Below are positions 20,890 to 31,004 of a stretch of DNA of 39,381 nt, in pieces (position 1 is the stretch's first letter; each line of letters begins with the position of its first letter). The stretch lies in NCBI RefSeq assembly GCF_000003815.2, contig NC_049995.1, positions 5,425,771 through 5,465,151 on the forward strand. Reading direction: 5' to 3'. Source of the stretch: Branchiostoma floridae (Eukaryota; Chordata; Leptocardii; Amphioxiformes; Branchiostomatidae). Below the pieces are notes generated by a model. It saw nothing but the letters and a program-made list of their open reading frames with translations, was not told the origin of the DNA and made no database searches. The translations under genes were made by a program, and so were the position numbers.

Positions 20890-21229
20890 GCATTCATGAC
20901 ATCCCGGTTCTGTGTTGGGAGGAAAAATCTCGATATCTTCTGTACGGGATGTACTAAATTGTAGTGTGAATCGGCAAGCGGGGAAGGCAGAGATCGTTCT
21001 GATCTTTCCTCCTGATAGTTACCTAAAGACTGTCCTTTTGTGAACGGGGCTAGGTTTCCTAGGGGGTTTGGGAGGTCACGTCATGAAAGGTGATTATTAT
21101 TTATTATGTAACTTGTGCCTTATGTAACATGACTCAACCGGTTGACTATCGGCTAGCGCTGTTGTCATTACCTCGGGGGGTATTGTAATCAGTTGGTGGA
21201 TGGTGTAGTTGTCCTGATGTACATGTAGG
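20890..21229. other. Gene-free junction between the central element and the right arm
   Basis: No gene is seen. The part 21060-21180 is an inverted copy of the dispersed repeat at 7236-7350 and, in part, of 15560-15610. The right arm is taken to begin near 21125. Confidence 0.45.
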
Positions 21230-21840
21230 CCCGCAATTCCGTAATGTGTGTCTGTGGGTGTGTTAACAAGATAATTCAAGAACGGCTGGATGGAATGATT
21301 TCATACGTGGTGTGTTGGTAGTGTGTGATGGGGCCCCCTAGCGGCTTCCCTTGGTACTGCAGCGCAACTTCCGGGTTTGCTATCTCGTGTTCTGAACAAG
21401 CTATGGTCCCGATATTTGTGTGTTAGGTAGCTCTTGTGCTCAGAAATTAAAGACATAAGTTTGGGCCTCCTAGCGTCTAGTTTTGGGACAGCAAGGGTAT
21501 TTTTGTCAAAAACTTCTGTACACGATAACTCAAGAAGGGAACAACAGATTTTCATGATTTTCGGTATGTAGATACCTTAGACAATGTTGTACAAGATGGC
21601 ATACTAATTATGCAAAATAGAAGTAGATTTGCATGATTTATGAGAATATTCTATCATAGCAGTTTCTTCTATGTAACTCTTGTCCTGGACGTGATATGGT
21701 CCTGACATTTGGTTGGTAGATAGCTTGCAGTGGGGCAGGTTTCAGCCCATAACATTTCATTTCGGAACTGCAGGGGCTTTTTTGGCAAGACATTCCAAGG
21801 AGGATAACTGCAGAAAGGATCGACGGATTGTCAAAGGCTA
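21230..21840. repeat. TCTG-family dispersed repeat present only in the right arm
   Basis: It contains the same phrases as 22211-22640 (gataactcaagaa, ttggtactgcag, gcatgatttatgag, ggtagatagctt), which mark it as another member of that family. The left arm is continuous across this position (near 15555 and 15450). Confidence 0.6.
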
Positions 21841-22128
21841 ATTATAAATCGCGCTCCTAGCGGTCGGCCCCAAGATTACACCTACACACCTTTGGAAGGC
21901 GACAGAAACAGAATCCAGCGAGATATTGTGTGCACACGGACTATGAAAACTTCAGTAAGTAAAACAAAAACAAACAAAAAACAGCGTTTCAACTTTGTAT
22001 TATGCATTCATGCTTTGACCACTGTTTGCTTTGACCATTTATGCCTTTACCATAGCTTTCATTAATACGTATTCAGAATGTTTGTCTTCTGTCTTTTTAT
22101 CTCCATAAAAATGGAGGTATAGTTTTGG

Positions 22129-22210
22129 CATTCTCCTACGCAGAGGAACCACAGTCGTGTCAAAACTTCCCATAAGGTAATGCCGTTGGGGACCGGGCAT
22201 TAGGAGGATG
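22129..22210. mobile_element. 82-bp MITE with 8-bp target duplication AGTTTTGG
   Basis: The element runs CATTCTCCTACG to TAGGAGGATG and is flanked by AGTTTTGG at 22121-22128 and 22211-22218. The left arm has a single uninterrupted copy of this target (14777-14792 inverted, aatagttttgggtgtgt). The ends match the nested MITE at 6561-6929, and the inner accacagtcgtgtcaaaa is shared too. Confidence 0.8.
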
Positions 22211-22218
22211 AGTTTTGG

Positions 22219-22984
22219 GTGTGTCTGTGTGTATGTCTGTCTGTGTGTGTGTCTGTGTGTGTGTCCGGATTTTTGTAGTGAGCATAACTCAAGAACCTCT
22301 AAATGGATTACGATGGTATTTGGTTTGTGGGTAGGTGTTGGCAAGACAAAGGTCAATGTCAATTTTGGGCCACCTGGTATATGACCTTGGTACTGCAGCA
22401 GAAATTCATTTTTTTATCTTTTGAACTGGATGTGCTATGGTCTTGATTTTTGGATGGCAGATAGCTTGTGACATAAGGGATATGTGGTGTATATTTGGTC
22501 CCCCTACCAGGTTGCTCTGGAACTGCATGGGTATTTTTGTCAAAATCTTCTAAGGTGGATAAATGAAGAAGGGAACGACAAATTTACATGATATTTGGTA
22601 TGTAGGTAGCTTAGACAGGGATGCACATCATGAAGTTCAAATTATGCAAACTGACATTTAATTGGCATATTTAGTGAGGAAAATCTGTATTTGCAGTGTT
22701 TCCTTTATAGAACTCAAATAAATGCAATGTATGTAGTTTGTGGCAGGTGGAACATGATCAGATACCAATTATGCAAATAAGACCTTAATTTGCATAATTA
22801 ATACAAAAGTGCCATAATTCATCGATGTGGTAAATGATTGGACAATCAACATTGTGACCAGCGTAGGTTATTTACAGGTGTACATAATTAAGCATAGATT
22901 ATGCAAATGTGGAAATCATTAACATAATCAGACTATTTCATGGATATATGAGGTCTCCGAACTCTTGTTTTCTGTGTATTTCAC
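22219..22984. repeat. TCTG-family repeat and AT-rich upstream DNA of the right gene
   Basis: This mirrors 14040-14780: a (TCTG)n tract, then the repeat body (ctcaagaacc, ggtactgcagcagaaattca), then AT-rich DNA with tgcaaat words leading to the first exon. No core promoter is obvious. Confidence 0.6.
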
Positions 22985-23023
22985 ATGTCCAGCGTCAGAG
23001 ACTACCCTGGTGACGAGACAAAA

Positions 23024-26000
23024 ATGACAAGTCACAATCCACCGCGTGTCCTGTTGCTGTTACCGCTAACACTGGTTCCATTCCTGCTGTACTACACATC
23101 GGGCCTCCTTACTCCTGGTGACATGTTGCCCTGGAAAAAACTTGAATACCGCAGAAATGCTACCAGGTGGGGCTACATAACGCACTAAAGCTGAGGGCAC
23201 AAACTGCCCTACATACGTGCAGCTGCGTGCTGTCAACGTGCAAATACGTGCACTGTTTTGGGAGTACTATATATTCATTAGGGTGTACTTATTATCACAA
23301 TTATGTCATGATAACTGCTTAACTGATAGAAATAAACAAGATTTCTTTCTATGAATAAAAAAAATTCCAGCTCTCTCCTCGAGCTCAAAGACGCAGACAG
23401 TGCCTACAGTGGAAGACTCGAGGGAGTTACCGGTACTGCAAACTCATCCATGGAAAAGCCTAATGCTGGGAAAACAAGGTACAGAGGAACAAGTGACACA
23501 TCATTTTTATCATATGCATGTTGAGGCTATTCATAAAGCTTAGGTGAAAATCACATTAAAGCACAACGTACAACTCTCCTATTCCTACGTGATGTAAGTT
23601 TCCAAGTAGATGATGGGTTGATCGTACTTTTTGTAATGGTCAGGATCTTCTGGTATCTAGGAATATGCTAGTAGTAATAACCTATTGAGACTAGTTTCAT
23701 TTCAGACTTAAGAGAATGAAATGACCTTAAGTGGTGTTACTAAAAGTTTCCCTGGATTTTAAGAGAAGACTCAATAATCTTTGTGTGTCATCATCAACTA
23801 CGAAAAGTCATCATAGTAGACTTAACCCTATCCAGACCGGGGGGGAGGCTAAAAGTGCCCGCGCCAACTTTGACATCTTATAACTGCCGAACGACATGTG
23901 CTAGGACTACGAAACTTGTTTTCTTTAATACCTTTAAGTATAGCGGAAATTTCATATATAGACGATTTTAGCCTAAAATATGACATTATGACGTCATAAT
24001 TACGTCATATTACGTCATAACGATACCAAACTTACAGAAAATATAAAATTTTAACTAGTACATCATTCCCTCCAAATTTGGTGATCGTAACATAAGCCGT
24101 TTTGAAAATACGAAGGGGGGGTCAAAAGAGCCCCCCCCGGTCCCAGGTATCCCAAAAAAGCCCGGTCTGAATAGGGTTAAATCACCTTGAAATGCAATCA
24201 TGAAACATACTCCGAGATGTTGACATGCATGATCATTTCTTTCAAATTTGTTTTTCAAGGGCATTACAGAAATTTAGATCTTACGCTCAGCACATACCGA
24301 AGGAAGAGGTCGCTCAGAAGAAGTTCCTAGCCGACCAGGCAGCCGTACGGTCCATACCGACGGAAGCACCTGGATGGGTCTACAACAAAACAGCCGCGGA
24401 TCTATTCCGGTAGGTGTCCCTTTCGCGAGTTGCCTTTTGGTATATTGCGACATCATTTAGCTTCCGCCATGTTGGCTGGTTAAGAGCGCGAGTGACGTCA
24501 TGACATGTAAATAGCTGATTACTTGGATTACAAACACATGATCTTGTATCATGTAGAGTCATTTTCAAATTTCTTCATCAAATCGGGACTGCTGAGCTGC
24601 GTAAATGACTAATCTTAATGCGTGATTACTGAATGTTTTTTTTTTTCTATTTGCTTTTGGACAATGTAAGACTGCACTCAAGTTTTGTAATTCATATCAA
24701 CAGTGCCACGTACACGATACAGACAGAAGGTAAATGTAGTCTTTTACCTCCCCGACCGAAGTCAGGTACCCAGTTTTACAGCTGGGCGAGGAAGGTGACC
24801 AGAAGGTCGTGTAAAGTGCCTTTCCAAAGGGCACAACGTCGGGGGCACGGCGGGGATCGAACTCAGGACCTATAGATTCCGAGCCAACTGCTCTACCAGT
24901 TACGCCACGCCCGACGCCCATGAATGTTGTACATAAGGAACTTTGTTAGGACATTATAAGCAAGACTACCTTCATCGGTTTTTTGTCTCCAAAATGGGAT
25001 GAAAGTTGCATTTCATGACCCCCTTCAATTTCACAGGAACACAATCATAAGCGACAGTCGCTTTGTGAACGGGAGCTTTCTGGTCACACAGAAAAACGTG
25101 AAGACAGTCATGAAGACCTGGGGCAGGAAAACCAAGATAATCAAAGTGCCATCAGACGTCTTCAAGGGATTTCCTAAGGTAGGTTTAGAAACTTATTTTT
25201 TCCTTCCTCACTATCTTCAATCTTGACGACGACGCAAATGTCGACGTCCAAGGATATCTACAGTTTTCACAGCTGAGCGAATGTTTTCCTTGAAAACGTT
25301 CCAGTGCATGGACTCCAACTATTGGTTCATGTTGGTAACGTCTCTGTTGGGTTCCTGCAGTTGATCACTAATATGTAGTGCGCCTCCTATCCCCTACAAC
25401 TTAAATGCTGCTCAGTGTCCATTGCCTTATGCTTAAGCTATGACTGCTAAAGTCAATGTAGTTATTTACATTAACATCATATTACGTATACAGACCGACT
25501 CAAACAACTTTTGACATTACTAACACGTATCTTTCCTACGCAGGAGAGTCCATTCAAGAACAAACGCTTCAATACTTGCAGTGTGGTAGGGAACGGAGGG
25601 ATACTGACGGGAAGCGGCTGTGGAAAGGAGATAGACGCCTCTGAGTTTGTGTTCAGGTCAGATTCTTCTATAGAAAATTACTGGTCCAAATGTTGTATAA
25701 TCTTATCCAATAGCACTGGGGATTTAAGTGGATATCTATTTATGTGAATGAAGTATTTACTTGAACCACTAAACTAAATTAGTTTTATACCAAATGACCC
25801 CTTGAGTTTTACTGTTGATGAGTATTGCCTGGTTATACTTTTGGGCATTACCTAGTTATGTTTAAAATTAATTATGAGTATTGCCTGGTTTTGTTGATGA
25901 GTATTACCTAGTTATGTTTATGAGTATTACCTGGTTATGTTGATGAGTCTTCTCGGTTATGTTGATGAGTATTACCTGGTTATGTTGATGAGTCTTCGTG

Positions 26001-28192
26001 GTTATGTTGATGGGTATTACCTAGCTATGTTTATGAGCATTACCTGGTAATGTTGCTAAATGTTACCTGGTTATGTTGATGAGTCTTCCTGGTTATATTG
26101 ATGAGTATTACCTGGTTATGTTGATGAGTCTTCGTGGTTATGTTGATGAGTATTACCTATCTATGTTTATGAGCATTACCTGGTAGTGTTGCTAAATATT
26201 ACTTGGTCATGTTGATGAGTCTTCCTGGTTATATTGATGAGTATTACCAGTTCACGTTGATGAGTCTTCCGGGTTGTATTGATGAGAATTACCTGGTTAT
26301 ATTCTTCTGTATTAACTGGTTATGTTGATGAGTATCGCCTGATTATGTTGATGAGTATTGCCTAGTTATGTCGATGAGTGTTACCAGTTTACGTTTATAA
26401 GTACGGCTTGGCTATGTTGATGTTGCTAAATATTACCTGGTTATGTTGATGAATATTCCTGGTTATTTTGATGAGCAATACCTTGTTATCTTGATTAGTC
26501 TACCTGGTTATATTCTTGGGTATAACCTGGCTAAGTGACGAGTACTAGTATTGCCTAGTTATGTTGATGAGTGTTACCGGTTTACGTTTATAAGTACGGC
26601 CTGGCTATGTTGATGAATATTGCCTTGTTATGTTGGTGAATATTGCCTTGTTATGTTGATGAATATTGCCTTGTTATGTTGATGAATATTGCCTGGTTAT
26701 GTTGATGAGTATTACCTGGTTATTTGGATGAGCCTTCCTGGTTATTTTGGTGAGTATTCATTGTTGTGTTGATGTTTATTGCCTGATTATGTTGATGAGT
26801 GTTACCTGGTTATTTTGATGAGTATTGCCTGGTTATGTCGCTGAATTTTATCTGGTCTATTACTTGCTTGTATTGTTGACGTAGGAAACTCTTCAGTTGT
26901 GTCCTTTTGATATCCATGGATTGATTTAAATTCTTATCTTCTTATAACTGATAGGCTCAACATGGCTACGATGGACGAGAAATATTTGGAGGACATTGGA
27001 AAGAAGACCAATCTGATCACTATTAACCCCTCCATGATCAGCTACAGGTACCTTCGTTATGTCTTATAATGTTAACATTGAAAAATATGAACTGCAGTGC
27101 AGCATCTGAATTAATTATAGAGTAGGTAGGTCACCATTCGGCGGAAGACAAAACTCAGCCTAATGGCCCGGTGTACGCAATTAGCTATTGTGTTTTACTA
27201 GCAAAGTCACTTCTTCGAATTCTTGTGTGTGTGCGCGTGCGTGTGTGTGTATGTGTATCAGTTTGTGTGTGCGCGTGTGTGTGTGTAGGTGCGTGTGCGT
27301 GCGTGCGGGTGTTTGTGTGTGTGTGAGTTTGTGTGCGTGTGTGTGTGTGTGTAGGTGCGTGTGCGTGCGTGTGTGTGCTAGTGTGCGTGTGTATGTGTGT
27401 GTGCGTGTGTTTGTCTGTGTGTGTGTGTATGTCTGAGTGTGTGTGCGTGTGTGTGTGATGTGATGTAATGTGATGTGATGTGATGTGAAACTTTGCAGAT
27501 TGACTAACTTTGTTTTAATGTGTTGTTTTTCAATTTTTCTAGATACACTTTGGGAAAAAAGGTAAAGACTATAAATGTTAAAGCCTTGATGTCTGACCTG
27601 TCAGTATACGGAGACAGCTACCTCTGGAGCTGGGCCTTTGAGGGTCCCGATCAGACAAAGATTGTTTTCAAAGCACAGCAAGCTCTGCAAGCCAACAGCG
27701 CCCGGGTTCAGGTTATCTTCCCATATCCAGCTCTAACAGGATCGTTCATATCTTTTTGGAGAAAGAATGGTGTAAATGGGAAGAAGGCGACGACAGGTAG
27801 GCATCGTAAGCCGTAACATACTAGTAAAATTATATTATATAAAATGCATGCATTATTGGCATTATCAATACCTTGATCAGTCAATCAGTCAATCTATTGT
27901 TCCAATTTCGACGTATTTCATTCTTATATATGTATTTGCTCCATACTTACATTCCGTTATTCATGATCATCTAGGACTGCTGCTGGTGGGTTTGGCCACA
28001 CAGATGTGCGAAGAGGTGCGCTTGTACGGCTTCTGGCCCTTCCACTCCGACAGGAACAACAGACACCTGACTGAGCATTACTACGACAATGCTCTCCCCA
28101 CCTACGTTCACAGGATACCTGATGAGTTCAGGCAACTGCAGCGTCTACACAACACCGGGGTTCTTCGTCTCACCACCCACAGATGTCAATGA
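23024..28192 (+). CDS. ST8SIA-like: Alpha-2,8-sialyltransferase, right copy (8 coding exons, complete)
   Basis: This is a head-to-head paralogue (or allele) of the left copy. Exons: 23024-23166, 23371-23478, 24260-24409, 25037-25178, 25544-25656, 26955-27047, 27543-27796, 27975-28192; 406 residues. It is a type II Golgi protein: membrane anchor about residues 8-25, stem to about 180, motif L about 193-245 (Cys193, Cys207), motif S about 335-357 (Cys346), HYYD at 369-372, motif VS His380-x4-Glu385, last Cys405. By analogy with ST8Sia IV the pairs would be 193-346 and 207-405. In motif L the usual R-C-N is R-L-N in both copies; the Asn is kept. Exon 7 starts YTLGKK here but YLYTRKK in the left copy (3-bp indel). 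An in-frame ATG at 22985 could add 13 residues. The exon 1 donor is CAG/GTGGGG. No stop or frameshift is seen. Confidence 0.9.
23826..24176. mobile_element. piggyBac-like MITE (TTAA target) in intron 2 of the right gene
   Basis: Ends CCCTATCCAGACCGGG and CCCGGTCTGAATAGGG are inverted repeats, flanked by TTAA at 23822-23825 and 24177-24180. The left arm has the empty site with one TTAA (near 13180-13190, gacttaaatcacc inverted). Length is 351 bases with no coding capacity. It includes a run of acgtcat words at 23985-24020. Confidence 0.85.
24703..24919 (-). mobile_element. tRNA-derived SINE, right arm (orthologous to 12451-12667)
   Basis: This is the inverted counterpart of the left-arm SINE, 217 bases, with B box GAGTTCGATCCC readable on -. 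The A box region has one change (gcgtaactgg). Its shared position in the intron shows it was inherited with the arm. Confidence 0.8.
25810..26860. repeat. 23-bp intronic minisatellite, right arm (expanded)
   Basis: Units of TATGTTGATGAGTATTACCTGGT, degenerate, fill the intron between exons 5 and 6. The tract is about 1050 bases against about 570 in the left arm. Confidence 0.85.
27223..27489. repeat. (TG)n/(TGCG)n microsatellite, right arm
   Basis: This is the mirror of 10381-10632, ending in repeated TGATG units just before exon 7. Apparent open frames rich in Cys and Val are repeat artefacts. Confidence 0.9.
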
Positions 28193-28274
28193 GTGGAGAA
28201 TTTTTATGATCATGTACTAGAAGTTGTTCTTACCTTCAAAATACATTCCTTAGCCTGGGTACTATCCGGAAAGT

Positions 28275-28540
28275 AGTTCGCACCAAATTTTGGACGCGGG
28301 CGATGGTTGGTCCCTACACATTATTACGAATGATGATGATTAGCTTTATTGCTCGACATTTGTACATTGTGCAAAGTATGGCAACGACTGTTACACAAAG
28401 TACAAAATAGGTGTGTAGAATAAGATTGAACATCCTAATTAATATAACAAGAAGGGCTAACACAAGTCTTTGATATAGTGTTACAATCGAGTTGGGCTAA
28501 TCATGAGTTTCATTACTCTTTCTAATAGCAAAGCAGTCTT
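28275..28540. other. Unique flank after the right sialyltransferase
   Basis: There is no counterpart in the left arm and no gene is seen. The first part (28210-28275) resembles 16720-16800 inverted. Confidence 0.4.
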
Positions 28541-28916
28541 TAATAATAATGATGGTTATGGCAGTAATAACAATAATGATGATGGTAATGATACTAATAA
28601 TACTAATACTAATAATACTAATAATACTAATACTAATAATACTAATACTTAGAATAATGATAATAATAATCCTAATAATCGTAATAATCTTAATAATCAT
28701 AATAATCATAATAATTAAAACAATCAAAACAATGAAAACAATTACAATAATCACAATAATTATAATAATTATAATAATTATAATAATTATAATAATTATA
28801 ATAATTATAATAATTATAATAATTATAATAATTATAATAATTATAATAATTATAATAATTATAATAATTATAATAATTATAATAATTATAATAATTATTA
28901 TTGTGATATTATGATA
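28541..28916. repeat. (TAA/TTA)n microsatellite, right arm
   Basis: Imperfect aataataatact and aataatcat units lead into about 170 bases of nearly pure attataata. It is much expanded relative to 9225-9355. Confidence 0.9.
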
Positions 28917-28919
28917 TAT

Positions 28920-29837
28920 TATGGCTGCCTGTATGTAAAACTGCTAATATCAATTACTTGCATTTCTATAAACTGGTTTATTGATTTTAAACTCTCAAAA
29001 ATTAGATGGCTGAATTGTAAGATTCATAATGCGACTTATTTAGTTATTTAATATTCACAACACCTAATAGAATACCACAATCAAATAAATAACAATCACA
29101 ACGCGCCCAACATTTGGATTTTTTAACTAAATCAAATTTTACCCCCCGTCCATCTGGCGTATGAATTATGATGACTTCAGCGTATCCATTTCGCATTAGG
29201 TGCGTATGATTTGCATATGAAGTGCACAACCAAATTTTCCTTGCTGCTAATAGCTGCGTATGAGGTACGCATGTTGAGCGTTATCCGGACGCACACAACG
29301 TCTCCTGACCGCATGCCTGACGCACCTAGCTCTGATTGCATTCCAAGCGCATTTAAGGTGTGTGTACATGTGTGTCAGAGTCAGATGTCTCTGTTACGTG
29401 TACTTTTGTTTGTGAGCAATGCCAATTGAGCATTTTGTATCAGAGGAACACTTTGTACTACGTATACTTAAGTTCACAAGCAGTGCAAATAGACCATTGA
29501 TAAGCAAACAGTGAAGAGGTTTTTTTTTTACTAATTTGCGGAAGCAGTGAAGCAGTGACCGTGTACTTTTACAGTAAAGTGGGCCATCATTTACATTAAA
29601 AGTTATATGCTATATTAAGATTGTGTTTGTTTTCACTTTGTCCTTAAATGATTCCCTATATCATCTTGGTATTTCAACTACCGTAAAAATAACATAATCA
29701 TACACACCACAAAACGTATTCAAGATGTTAATCAGAGACGTGAAATAAACAATTATGCCCTCTTTCAAAGTTGCAACATGTCTCTATTTTACACTTTTAT
29801 ATCATGTAGCTCTAAACACAACCTACTTTACTTCATT
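28920..29837. other. Gene-free outer flank of the right arm
   Basis: This mirrors 8480-9200 inverted (for example ggtgcgtatgatttgc and acgcacacaacgtctcc). No coding sequence is supported. Confidence 0.45.
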
Positions 29838-30790
29838 TTGGCCGAGCTCCCGCTCGAATCAGGCTTGAAAGAGCTCTCCATATCTCCCTATCCTCCATGA
29901 GGGACTTAATTTCCTTCACGTCGGTTAGGTTGGTATCAGATCATGTGAAAAGATGCGTTCTACGGTGGCAAAAGAGTTTCAATATAATTTTTCATGACAG
30001 CCGAGATGTCCAGAATTTCCTCAGTTTATATATAGCTACTCCAGGCTAGGGCCGTCTTTACTTCAAAGTCCCTTTTTGTGCTCTCCATGTTGGATCCTAT
30101 ATACTTAAAGTTAGTGACCTCTTCCATTAGGTCTCCACTCCTACTTCTGATTACAATTGGAACTACCTGATTGTATGCCATAAGTTTAGTTTTTTTGGCA
30201 GTCCTAATTTGCTGATTCATTTTCCAGACGGAAGAGCATTTCCTGTGCTTGTTTGATCTCTTCTGTCAGAAGGGCTATGTCATCAGCAAAATTTAAGTCG
30301 CTAACGACAACTAGGGGGGGGGGTAGATGACTACTTATCCTGCGTTCTAGTTCAAATACAAGTTCTACTTCTTCGTCACCAAGTGTTTGTCTCATGACAT
30401 AGTCAAGGACTATAATTACAAAGAAATGGGGCGCGAGAGTGTCCCTTTGTAAGACTCCAGCTATAAAATTGAAGAGCTCAGTTTCACCGTCCGGTGACAA
30501 GACTTTGGCACGAGGGTCCTCATACAGCTTACTGATTACATTAACAAGTTCCTCAGGGATTCTACAAGCCTCATTTTCCCCCTGTGGATACTATCCAAGG
30601 CTTTGCTGAAATCGATAAAAACAATAATTGCCCGTAGATTTCGCCGTATCAGTCCTCGAAACCTGGCCACTGAGCAACACCTTGACAATCCGCATTGAGC
30701 AATGGTTTCGACAGAAATCACTCCGCCATCCCCTATCACCGTCGGCCACGTTCGCAAGCTGGAAGTAGTAAGTATTACCAAGTGCTTAGG
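29838..30790 (-). mobile_element. RTE-like non-LTR retrotransposon fragment (3' half of reverse transcriptase)
   Basis: On - the pieces read IVFIDFSKALDSIHR (motif A), SPDGETELFNFIAGVLQRDT (motif B, with QRD for the usual QGD), LNFADDIALL (motif C with the FADD catalytic pair), KKTKLMAYNQ, then EVTNFKYIGSNM and a C-terminal EIKSLMEDREIWRALSSLIR ending at a stop near 29838. Frame changes near 30515 and 30215, and between 30030 and 29950, show decay. The 5' side (endonuclease) is missing; toward 30790 the match fades before the palindrome and satellite start. RTE assignment rests on motif style. Confidence 0.85.
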
Positions 30791-30914
30791 AGTGGCTTTC
30801 CAAGCAGATCTAGAAAGTAAGACCGTACCTTATCTGCCAATTATTAAATTGTCAAAATTGGCAGAGAAATTAAAACCTACCCGTGGAAGGAGGTATATCC
30901 AAGGACCGTGGATT

Positions 30915-30998
30915 GATGAACTCCACAGCTGTGGAGTTCATCACTATGTTGCAAACGTCGGTAGAAGGATGATGAACTCCACAGCTGTGGATTTCATC
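30915..30998. repeat. Two copies of a 28-bp palindrome preceding the 66-bp satellite
   Basis: GATGAACTCCACAG and its reverse complement make a perfect 28-base palindrome at 30915-30942. A nearly perfect copy is at 30971-30998. The same GATGAANTCCAC ends bound every satellite unit that follows. Confidence 0.85.
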
Positions 30999-31004
30999 GA
31001 TATG

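Larger units (their letters stand above)
21125..29812. repeat. Right arm of the large inverted duplication
   Basis: This is the inverted partner of 8480-15615. Sequence absent from the left arm includes a second TCTG-type repeat (about 21230-21830), an 82-bp MITE at 22129, a piggyBac-like MITE at 23826, a longer 23-bp minisatellite and a long TTA/TAA microsatellite. The left arm instead has a SINE at about 14985-15415 that this arm lacks. The DNA just after the sialyltransferase stop codon (28200-28540) differs completely from the left arm. Confidence 0.9.

Noticed and set aside
20417-20899. 160-codon open frame on +
   Set aside because: It covers the terminal inverted repeat of the 18992-20888 element; composition is not protein-like and no motif is recognisable.
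22985-23023. Upstream ATG as the right sialyltransferase start
   Set aside because: The corresponding codon in the left copy is TTG. The shared ATG at 23024 directly precedes the membrane anchor, so it is the better start, though the upstream one cannot be excluded.
27188-27436. Cys/Val-rich open frame
   Set aside because: It is a translation of the TG/TGCG microsatellite.
28549-28914. Poly-Ile open frame
   Set aside because: It is a translation of the TAA/TTA microsatellite.
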